This document shows, one piece after another, positions 51,050 through 62,397 of a DNA stretch of 64,000 nucleotides (position 1 is its first letter; each line of letters opens with the position of its first letter). The notes beneath the pieces are model-generated. The model made no database searches. It saw nothing but the letters and a program-made list of their open reading frames with translations, and was not told where the DNA came from. This DNA is from Megalopta genalis (Eukaryota > Arthropoda > Insecta > Hymenoptera > Halictidae): assembly GCF_051020955.1 (NCBI RefSeq), contig NW_027476680.1:94332-158331 (forward strand), in the 5' to 3' direction. Made by a program: the position numbers and the translations under genes.

Positions 51050-53976
51050 CTTATATCGCAAGTATCTGAAGCTATATCATTTGTGTCGCATGGATTTGAA
51101 GCTAAACATTCTATATCGCATTGATTTGAAGCTAAATCATGTGTTTCGCGTGGATTTGAAGCTAACTCGTTTGCATCGTCTGTATTTGAAGCTATATTAC
51201 TTATATCGCATGTATCTGATGCTAAATCGTTTGTATCGCATGGATTTGCAGCTAATCCATCTACTTCGAATTGATTTGAAGCTAAATCATGTGTTTCGCA
51301 TGGATTTGCAGCTATCTCGTTTGTTTCGTCTGCATTTGAAGCTATATCTCTTATATCGCAAGTATCTGAATCTATATCATTTGTGTCGCATGGATTTGAA
51401 GATAAACCTTCTACATCGCAATGATTTGAAGCTAAATCATGTGGTTCGCTTGGATTTGGAGCTAACTCGTTTATTTCGTCTGCATTTGAAGCTATATCAC
51501 TTATATCGCAACTATCTGATGTTAAATCTTTTGTTTTGCATGGATTTGAAGCTAAACCTTCTACATCGCATTGATTTGCAGCTAAATCATGTGTTTCGCA
51601 TGGATTTTAAGCTAACACGTTTGCTTCGTCTGCATCTGAAACTACATCACTTATATCCCAAGTGTTTGAAGCTAAATCATTTGTTTCGCATGGATTTGAA
51701 GCTAAACAATCTATACCGCATTGATTTGGAGCTCAATCATTTGTGTCGCAAGGATTTGAACCTAAACCTTCTACATAGTATTGATTTGAAGCTAAATCAT
51801 GTGTTTCGCTTGGATATGAAGCTAATTCGTTTGTTTCGTCTGCATTTGAAGCTATATCTCTTATATATCAAGTATCTGAAGCTATATCATTTGTGTCGCA
51901 TAGTTTTGAAGCTAAACCTTCTATATCGAATTGATTTGAAGCTAAATCATGTGTTTCGCGTGGATTTGAAGCTAAACCTTCTACATCGCATTGATTTGAA
52001 GCTAAATCATTTGTTTTGCATGGATTTGAAACAATCTCATTTCTTTCGTCTGCATTTGAAGCTATATCACTTTTATAGCAACTATCTGATGTTAAATCAT
52101 TTGTTTCGTATGGATTTGAAGCTGTATCTTCTACATCGCATTGATTTGCAGCTAAATCATGTGTTTCGCGTGGATTTGAAGCTGAATCTTCTACATCGCA
52201 TTGATTTGCAGCTAACTCACGTGTTTCGCGTGGATTTGAAGCTAAATCTTCGACATCGCATTGATTTGAAGCTAAATCACGTGTTTCGCTTGGATTTGAA
52301 GCTATCTCGTTTGTTTCGTCTGCATGTGAATCTATATCACTTATATCGCAACTATCTGATGTTAAATCATTTGTTTAGCATGGATTTGAAGCCAAACCTT
52401 CTCCATAGCATTGATTTGAAGCATAATCATGTGTTTTGCATGGATTCGAAGCTAACTCGTTTGTTTCTCCTGCATTTGAAGCTATATCACTTATATCGCA
52501 TGTATGTGATGTTAAATCATTTGTTTCGCATGGATTTGAAGCTAAATCTTCTACATCGCATTGATTTGCAGCTAAATTGTGTGTTTCGCATGGATTTGAA
52601 GCTAACTCGTTTGTTTCATCTGCATTTGAAGCTATATCACTTATATCGCAAGTGTCTGAAACTTATTCATTTGTGTGGCATGGATTTTAAGCTAAACCTT
52701 ATACATAGCATTGATTTGAAGCATAATCATGTGTTTTGCATGGATTTGAAGACAACTCGATTGTTTGGTATGCATTTGAAGCTATATCACTTATATCCCA
52801 AGCGTTTGAAGCTAAATCATTTGTTTCGCATGGATTTAAAGCTAAACCTTCTACATCGCATTGATTTAAAGCTAAATCAGGTGTTTCGCTTGGATATGAA
52901 GATAACTTGTTATTTCGTCTTCATTTGAAGCTATATCACTTATATCGCAAGTATCTGAAGCTTATTCATTTGTGTCGCATGGATTAGAAGCTAAACCTTC
53001 TACATAGCATTGATTTTAAGAACAATCATGTGTTTTGCTTGGATTTGAAACTAACTCGTTTGTTTCTCCTGCATTTGAAGCTATATCACTTATATCGCAA
53101 GTGTCTGAAACTTATTCATTTGTGTGGCATGGATTTTAAGCTAAACCTTATACATAGCATTGATTTGAAGCATAATCATGTGTTTTGCATGGATTTGAAG
53201 ACAACTCGATTGTTTGGTATGCATTTGAAGCTATATCACTTATATCCCAAGCGTTTGAAGCTAAATCATTTGTTTCGCATGGATTTAAAGCTAAACCTTC
53301 TACATCGCATTGATTTAAAGCTAAATCAGGTGTTTCGCTTGGATATGAAGATAACTTGTTATTTCGTCTTCATTTGAAGCTATATCACTTATATCGCAAG
53401 TATCTGAAGCTTATTCATTTGTGTCGCATGGATTAGAAGCTAAACCTTCTACATAGCATTGATTTTAAGAACAATCATGTGTTTTGCATGGATTTGAAAC
53501 TAACTCGTTTGTTTCTCCTGCATTTGAAGCTATATCACTTATATCGCATGTATCTGACGCTAAATCATTTGTATCGCACAGATTTGAAGGTAATCCTTCT
53601 ACTTCGAATTGATTTGAAGCTAAATCATGTGCTTCGCATTGATATGAAGCTAACTCGTTTGTTTCGTCTGCATTTGAAGCTATATCTCTTATATCGCAAG
53701 TATTTGAAGCTATATCATTTTTGTCGCATGGATTTGAAGCTAAACCTTCTATATCGCATTGATTTGAAGCTAAATCATGTGTTTCGCGTGTATTTGAAGC
53801 TAAACATTCTACATCGCATCAATTTGAAGCTAAACCATCTACATCGCATTGATTTGAAGCTAAATCATGTTTGTCGCAAGGATTTGAAGCTAGCTCGTTT
53901 GTTTCGCCTGCATTTGATCCTATATCACCTATATCACATGTATCTGATGCTAAATCATTTGTGTCGCATTGATTTG
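51050..53976. repeat. Linker between the two segmental-duplication copies
   Basis: This is ordinary pentamer array. Its left part continues the 44-50 kb family (GGATTTTAAGCTAACACG near 51,600). Its right part carries domain II marks: CTTGTTATTTCGTCTTC near 52,910 and 53,360, TTTTAAGAACAATC, and AAATCACGTG. It therefore joins two HOR families, as expected if HORs move by unequal exchange or conversion across the array. Confidence 0.75.
52651..53549. repeat. 449-bp tandem duplication
   Basis: The segment starting AGTGTCTGAAAC at 52,651 recurs at 53,100, and the CTTGTTATTTCG marker recurs with the same 449-bp offset. The length is three pentamers less the one base missing at the marker. The copies appear almost identical (for example CTTGGATTTG near 53,040 against CATGGATTTG near 53,489), so the event is recent. 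Confidence 0.85.
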
Positions 53977-54909
53977 AAGCTTAACCATCTACCATCGCGT
54001 TGATTTGAAGCTAATCCTTCTACGTCGCATTGATTTGAAGCTAAATCATGTGTTTCGCTTGGATTTGATGCTATCTAGTTTGTTTCGTCTGCATTTGAAG
54101 CTATATCTCTTATATCGCAAGTATCTGAAGCTATATCATTTGTGTCGCATGGATTTGAAGCTAAACATTCTATATCGCATTGATTTGAAGCTAAATCATG
54201 TTTTTCGCGTGTATTTGACGCTAAACCTTCTACATCGCATTTATTTAAAGCTAAATCATGTGTATCCCTTGGATATGAAGCTAACTCGTTTGATTCGTCT
54301 GCATTTGAAGCTATATCTCTTATATCGCAAGTATCTGAAGCTATATCATTTGTGTCGCATAGATTTGAAGCTAAACCTACTATATGGCATTGATTTGAAG
54401 CTAAATCATTTGTTTCGCGTGCATTTGAAGCTAAACCTTCTACATCGCATTGATTTGAAGCTAAATCATTTGTTTCGCTTGGATTTGAAGCTATCTCGTT
54501 TGTTTCGTCTGCAGTTGAAACTATATCACTTATATCACAACTATCTGATGTTAAATCATTTGTTTCACATGGATTTGAAGCTAAATCTTCTACATCGCAT
54601 TGATTTGCAGCTAAATCATGTGTTTCGCATGGATTTGAAGCTAACTCGTTTATTTCGTCTGCATTTGAAGCTATATCACTTATATCCCAAGTGTTTGAAG
54701 CTAAATCATTTCTTTCGCATGGATTTGAAGCTAAACCTTCTACATCGCATTGATTTAAAGCTAAATCATGTGTATCGCTTGGATATGAAGCTAACTCGTT
54801 TGATTCGTCTGCATTGGAAGCTATATCACTTATATCCCAAGTGTTTGAAGCTAAATCATTTGTTTCGCATGGATTTGAAGCTAAACCTTCTACATCGCAT
54901 TGATTTGCA

Positions 54910-54999
54910 GCTAAATCATGTGTTTCGCATGGATTTGAAGCTAAATCATGTGTTTCGCATGGATTTGAAGCTAAATCATGTGTTTCGCATGGATTTGAA
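54910..54999. repeat. Three identical 30-bp hybrid monomers (duplicate)
   Basis: Units begin at 54,910, 54,940 and 54,970 and match the triplet at 41,380-41,469 exactly. The expansion therefore happened before the segmental duplication. Confidence 0.85.
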
Positions 55000-57900
55000 G
55001 CTAAACCTTCTATATCGCATTGATTTGTAGCTAAATCATGTGTTTCGCGTGTATTTGAAGCTAAACATTGTACATCGCATTGATTTGAAGCTAAATCATG
55101 TGTTTCGCGTGTATTTGAAGCTAAACATTCTACATCGCATTGATTTGAAGCTAAATCATGTGTTTCGCTTGGATTTGATGCTATCTAGTTTGTTTCGTCT
55201 GCATTTGAAGCTATATCACTTATATCGCAACTATCTGATGTTAAATCATTTGTTTCGCATGGATTTGAAGCTAAACCTTCTACATCGCATTTATTTGCAG
55301 CTGAATCATGTGTTTCGCTTGATTTGAAGCTAACTCGTTGGTTTCTTCTGCATTTGAATCTATATCACTTATATCCCAAGTGTTTGAAGCTAAATCATTT
55401 TTTCCGCATGGATTTGAATCTAAACCTTCTACATCGCATTGATTTAAATCTAAATCATGTGTGTTCCTTGGATATGAAGCTAACTCGTTTGATTCGTCTG
55501 CATTTGAAGCTATATCACATATATCCCAAGCGTTTGAAAGTAAATCATTTGTTTCGCATGGATTTGAAGCTCACTCGTTTGCTTCGTCTGCATTTGAAGC
55601 TATATCACTTATATCCCACGTGTTTGAAGCTAAATCATTTTTTCGCATGGATTTGAAGCTAATCCTTCTATATCGCATTCATTTGTAGCTAAATCATGTG
55701 ATTCGCTTGGATTTGAAGCTAACTCGTTTGTTTCTCCTGCATTTGAATCTATATCACTTATATCGCATGTATCTGATGCTAAATCATTTGTATCGCATAG
55801 ATTTGAAGCTAATCCTACTACTTCGAATTGATTTGTAGCTAAATCATGTGTTTCGCTTGGATATGAAGCTAACTCGTTTGTTTCGTCTCCATTTGAAGCT
55901 ATATCTCTTATATCGCAAGTATTTGAAGCTATATCGTTTGTGTCGCATGGATTTGAATCTAAACATTCTATATCGCATTGATTTGAAGCTAAATCATGTG
56001 TTTCGCGTGGATTTGAAGCTAAACCTACTACATCGCATTGATTTGTAGCTAAATCATGTGTTTCGCTTGGATATGAAGCTACTCGTTGTTTCGTCCGCAT
56101 TTGAAGCTATATCACTTACATCGCAAGTATCTGAAGCTTATTCATTTGTGTCGCATGGATTTGAAGCTAAACCTTCTACACACCATTGATTTGAAGATTA
56201 ATCATTTGTTTCGCGTGGATTTGAAGCTAAACCCTCTACATCACATTGATTTGAAGCTAAATCATGTGTTTCGCTTGGATTTGAAGCTATCTCGTTTTTT
56301 TCGTCTGCATTTGAAGCTATATCACTTATATCGCAACTATCTGATGTTAAATCATTTGTTTCGCATGGATTTGAATCTAACTCGTTTGTTTCGTCTGCAT
56401 TTGAAGCTATATCACTTATATCCCAAGTGTTTGAAGCTAAATCATTTGTTTCGCATGGATTTGAAGCTAAAGTTTCTACATAGCATTGATTTGAAGCTTA
56501 ATCACGTGTTTTGTATGGATTTGTAGCTAACTCGTATGTTTCCCCTGCATTTGAAGCTATATCACTTATATCGCAACTATCTGATGATAAATCATTTGTT
56601 TCGCATGGATTTGAAGCTAAACCTTCTACATCGCATTGATTTAAAGCTAAATCATGTGTTTCGCTTGGATGTGAAGCTAACTCGTTGTTTCGTCCACATT
56701 TGAAGCTATATCACTTATATCGCAAGTATCTGAAGCTTATTCATTTGTGTCGCATGGATTTGAAGCTAAACCGTCTACATACCATTGATTTGAAGATTAA
56801 TCATGTGTTTTGCATGGATTTGAAGCTAACTCGTTTGTTTTTCCTGCATTTGAAGCTATATCACTTATATCGCATGTATCTGATGCTAAATCATTTGTAT
56901 CGCATAGATTTGAAGCTAATCCTTCTACTTCGAATTGATTTGAAGCTAAATCATGTGCTTCGCATGGACTTGAAGCTAACTCGTTTGTTTCGACTGCATT
57001 TGAAGCTATATCTCTTATATCGCAAGTATCTGAAGCTATATCATTTGTGTCGCATGGATTTGAAGCTAAACCTTCTATATGGCATTGATTTGAAGATAAA
57101 TCATGTGTTTCGCATGGATTTGAAGCTAAAGTTTCTACATAGCATTGATTTGAATCTTAATCACGTGTTTTGTATGGATTTGTAGCTAACTCGTTTGTTT
57201 CCCCTGCATTTGAAGCTGTATCACTTATATCGCAACTATCTGATGATAAATCATTTGTTTCGCATGGATTTGAAGTTAAACCTTCTACATCGCATTGATT
57301 TGCAGCTAAATCATGTGTTTCGCATGGATTTGAAGCTAAGCCTTCTATATCGCATTGATTTGAAGCTAAATCATGTGTTTCGCGTGTATTTGAAGCTAAA
57401 AATTCTACATCGTATTGATTTGAAGCAAAATCATGTGTTTCGCTTGGATTTGATGCTATCTAGTTTGTTTCGTCTGCATTTGAAGCTATATCACTTATAT
57501 CGCAACTATTTGATGTTAAATCATTTGTGTCGCATGGATTTGAATCTAAACCTTCTACATAGAATTGATTTAAAGCTTATTCATGTGTTTTTCATGGATT
57601 TGAAGCTAACTCGTTTGTTTCCCTGCATTTGAAGCTATATCACATATATCGCAACTGTCTGAACTTAAATCATTTGTATCGCATAGATTTGAAGCTAATC
57701 CTTCTACTTCGAATTGATTTGAAGCTAAATCACGTGCTTCGCATGGATTTGAAGCTAACTCGTTTGTTTCGTCTGCATTTGAAGCTATATCTCTTATATC
57801 GCAAGTATCTGAAGCTATATCATTTGTGTCGCATGGATTAGAAGTTAAACCTTCTACATCGCAATGATTTGAAGCTAAATCATGTGGTTCGCTTGGATTT

Positions 57901-58461
57901 GGAGCTAACTCGTTTATTTCGTCTGCATTTAAAGCTATATCACTTATATCGCAACTATCTGATGTTAAATCTTTTGTTTCGCATGGATTTGAAGCTAAAC
58001 CTTCTACATCGCATTGATTTGCAGCTAAATCATGTGTTTCGCATGGATTTTAAGCTAACACGTTTGCTTCGTCTGCATCTGAAACTACATCAATTATATC
58101 CCAAGTGTTTGAAGCTAAATCATTTGTTTCGCATGGATTTGAAGCTAAACAATCTATACCGCATTGATTTGGAGCTAAATCATTTGTGTCGCAAGGATTT
58201 GAACCTAAACCTTCTACATAGCATTGATTTGAAGCTAAATCATGTGTTTCGCTTGGATATGAAGCTAATTCGTTTGTTTCGTCTGCATTTGAAGCCGTAT
58301 CTCTTATATGGCAAGTATCTGAAGCTATATCATTTGTGTCGCATGGATTTGAAGCTAAACCTTCTATATCGAATTGATTTGCAGCTAAATCATGTGTTTC
58401 GCGTGGATTTGAAGCTAAACCTTCTACATCGCATTGATTTGAAGCTAAATCGTTTGTTCGC

Positions 58462-61400
58462 ATGGATTTGAAGCTAAACCTTCTACATCGCATTGATTTA
58501 AAGCTAAATCATGTGTATCGCTTGGATATGAAGCAAACTCGTTTGTTTCGACTGCATTTGAAGCTATATCACTTATATCGCAACTATCTGATGTTAAATC
58601 TTTTGCTTCGCATGGATTTGAAGCTAAACCTTCTACGTCGCATTTATTTGCAGCTGAATCATGTGTTTCGCATGGATTTGAAGCTAACTCGTTTGCTTCG
58701 TCTGCATTTGAAGCTATATCACTTATATCCCAAGTGTTTGAAACTAAATCATTTGTTTCGCATGGATTTGAAGCTAAACCTTCTAAGTCGCATTGATTCG
58801 ATGCTAAATCATGTGGTACGCGTGGATTTGAAGCTATCTCGTTTGCTTCGTCTGCATTTGAAGCTATATCACTTATATCGCAAGTATCTGAAGCTGAATC
58901 ATTTTTATCGCATAGTGTTGAAGCTAATCCTTCTACTTCGAATTGATTTGCAGCTAAATCATGTGTTTCGCTTGGATATGAAGCTAACTCGTTTGTTTCG
59001 TCTGCATTTGAAGCTATATCTCTTATATCGCAAGTATCAGAAGCTATATCATTTTTGTCGCATGGATTTGAAGCTAAACATTCTATATCGCATTGATTTG
59101 AAGCTAAATCATGTGTTTCGCGTGGATTTGAAGCTAACTCGTTTGCTTCGTCTGCATTTGAAGCTATATTACTTATATCGCATGTATCTGATGCTAAATC
59201 GTTTGTATCGCATGGATTTGCAGCTAATCCATCTACTTCGAATTGATTTGAAGCTAAATCATGTGTTTCGCATGGATTTGAAGCTATCTCGTTTGTTTCG
59301 TCTGCATTTGAAGCTATATCTCTTATATCGCAAGTATCTGAAGCTATATCATTTGTGTCGCATGAATTTGAAGTTAAAACTTCTACATCGCAATGATTTG
59401 AAGCTAAATCGTGTGGTTCGCTTGGATTTGGAGCTAACTCGTTTATTTCGTCTGCATTTGAAGCTATATCACTTATATCGCAACTATCTGATATTAAATC
59501 TTTTGTTTCGCATGGATTTGAAGCTAATCCTTCTACATCGCATTGATTTGCAGCTAAATCATGTGTTTCGCACGGATTTTAAGCTAACACGTTTGCTTCG
59601 TCTGCATCTGAAACTACATCAATTATATCCCAAGTGTTTGAAGCTAAATCATTTGTTTCGCATGGATTTGAAGCTAAACAATCTATACCGCATTGATTTG
59701 GAGCTAAATCATTTGTGTCGCAAGGATTTGAACCTAATCCTTCTACATAGCATTGATTTGAAGCTAAATCATGTGTTTCGCTTGGATATGAAGCTAATTC
59801 TTTTGTTTCGTCTGCATTTGAAGCCATATCTCTTATATCGCAAGTATCTGAAGCTATATCATTTGTGTCGCATGGATTTGAAGCTAAACCTTCTATATCG
59901 AATTGATTTGCAGCTAAATCATGTGTTTCGCGTGGATTTGAAGCTAAACCTTCTACATCGCATTGATTTGAAGCTAAATCATTTGTTTCGCATTGATTTG
60001 AAGCTAAATCATTTGTTTCGCATGGATTTGAAGCTAAACCTTCTACATCGCATTGATTTAAAGCTAAATCATGTGTATCGCTTGGATTTGAAGCAAACTC
60101 GTTTGTTTCGACTGCATTTGAAGCTATATCACTTATATCGCAACTATCTGATGTTAAATCTTTTGCTTCGCATGGATTTGAAGCTAAACCTTCTACATCG
60201 CATTTATTTGCAGCTGAATCATGTGTTTCGAATGGATTTGAATCTAACTCGTTTGCTTCGACTGCATTTGAAGCTATATCACTTATATCGCAACTATCTG
60301 ATGTTAAATCTTTTGCTTCGCATGGATTTGAAGCTAAACCTTCTAAGTCGCATTGATTCGAAGCTAAATCATGTGGTACGCGTGGATTTGAAGCTAACTC
60401 GTTTGCTTCGTCTGCATTTGAAGCTATATCACTTATATCGCAAGTATCTGAAGCTGAATCATTTTTATCGCATAGATTTGAAGCTAATCCTTCTACTTCG
60501 AATTGATTTGAAGCTAAATCATGTGTTTCGCTTGGATATGAAGCTAACTCGTTTGTTTCGTCTGCATTTGAAGCTATATCTCTTATATCGCAAGTATCTG
60601 GAGCTATATCATTTTTGTCGCATGGATTTGAAGCTAAACATTCTATATCGCATTGATTTGAAGCTAAATCATGTGTTTCGCGTGGATTTGAAGCTAACTC
60701 GTTTGCTTCGTCTGCATTTGAAGCTATATTACTTATATCGCATGTATCTGATGCTAAATCGTTTGTATCGCTTGGATTTGCAGCTAATCCATCTACTTCG
60801 AATTGATTTGAAGCTAAATCATGTGTTTCGCATGGATTTGAAGCTATCTCGTTTGTTTCGTCTGCATTTGAAGCTATATCTCTTATATCGCAAGTATCTG
60901 AAGCTATATCATTTGTGTCGCATGGATTTGAAGTTAAACCTTCTACATCGCAATGATTTGAAGCTAAATCATGTGGTTCGCTTGGATTTGGAGCTAACTC
61001 GTTTATTTCGTCTGCATTTGAAGCTATATCACTTATATCGCAACTATCTGATGTTAAATCTTTTGTTTCGCATGGATTTGAAGCTAAACCTTCTACATCG
61101 CATTGATTTAAAGCTAAATCATGTGTTTCGCATGGATTTTAAGCTAACACGTTTGCTTCGTCTGCATCTGAAACTACATCAATTATATCCCAAGTGTTTG
61201 AAGCTAAATCATTTGTTTCGCATGGATTTGAAGCTAAACAATCTATACCGCATTGATTTGGAGCTAAATCATTTGTGTCGCAAGGATTTGAACCTAATCC
61301 TTCTACATAGCATTGATTTGAAGCTAAATCATGTGTTTCGCTTGGATATGAAGCTAATTCGTTTGTTTCGTCTTTATTTGAAGCCATATCTCTTATATCG

Positions 61401-62397
61401 CAAGTATCTGAAGCTATATCATTTGTGTCGCATGGATTTGAAGCTAAACCTTCTATATCGAATTGATTTGCAGCTAAATCATGTGTTTCGCGTGGATTTG
61501 AAGCTAAACCTTCTACATCGCATTGATTTGAAGCTAAATCATTTGTTTCGCATGGATTTGAAGCTAAACCTTCTACATCGCATTGATTTAAAGCTAAATC
61601 ATGTGTATCGCTTGGATTTGAAGCTATCTCGCTTGTTTCGTCTGCATTTGAAGCTATATCACATATATCCCAAGCGTTTGAAAGTAAATCATTTGTTTCG
61701 CATGGATTTGAAGTTAAACCTTCTACATCGCAATGTTTTGAAGCTAACTCATGTGGTTTGCTTGGATTTGGAGCTAACCCGTTTATTTCGTCTGCATTTG
61801 AAGCTATATCACTTATATCGCAACTATCTGATGTTAAATCTTTTGTTTCGCATGGATTTGAAGCTAAACCTTCTACATCGCATTTATTTGCAGCTAAATC
61901 ATGTGTTTCACATGGATTTAAAGCTAACTCGTTTGCTTCGTCTGCATCTGAAGCTATATCACTTATATGCCAAGTGTTTGAAGCTAAATCATTTGTTTCG
62001 CATGGATTTGAAGCTAAACAATCTATATCGCATTGATTTGAAGTTAAATCATTTGTGTCGCAAGGCTTTGAACCTAAACCTTCTACATAGCTTTGATATG
62101 AAGCTAAATCATGTGTTTTGCATGGATTTGAAGCTATCTCGTTTGTTTCGTCTGCATTTGAAGCTATATCACTTATATCGCAACTATCTGATGTTAAATC
62201 ATTTTTTTTCGCATGGATTTGAAGCTAAATCTTCTATATCGCATTTATTTGCAGCCGAATCATGTGTTTCGCATGGATTTGAAGCTAACTCGTTTGCTTC
62301 GTCTGCATTTGAAGCTATATCACTTATATCCCAAGTGTTTGAAACTAAATCATTTGTTTCGCATGGATTTGAAGCTAAACCTTCTAAGTCGCATTGA
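58462..62397 (+). other. Second copy of the 1,311-codon open frame
   Basis: This frame has the same length as the one 13,581 bp upstream, because it sits inside the segmental duplication. I noticed about six base differences between the two, four of them changing the amino acid in the main part (Gly/Arg, Asn/Lys, Lys/Asn and Met/Leu). That replacement-heavy pattern gives no hint of purifying selection, although the numbers are small. It has the same decapeptide content and the same frameshifted tail. Confidence 0.3.

Larger units (their letters stand above)
40441..51050. repeat. Segmental duplication, copy 1
   Basis: This block is repeated from about 53,976 to the right edge of the window. 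The offset is about 13,541 bp near the start, 13,581 between 44.3 and 49.2 kb, and 12,950 from about 49,990 on. The changes correspond to an extra 60 bp in copy 2 near 57,255-57,350 together with single-base indels, and to about 630 bp (21 monomers) present here at about 49,345-49,990 but absent from copy 2. Both copies contain the 1,311-codon open frame and the three-fold E/A hybrid monomer. In the 3.9-kb open-frame stretch I noticed only about six base differences. Confidence 0.9.
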
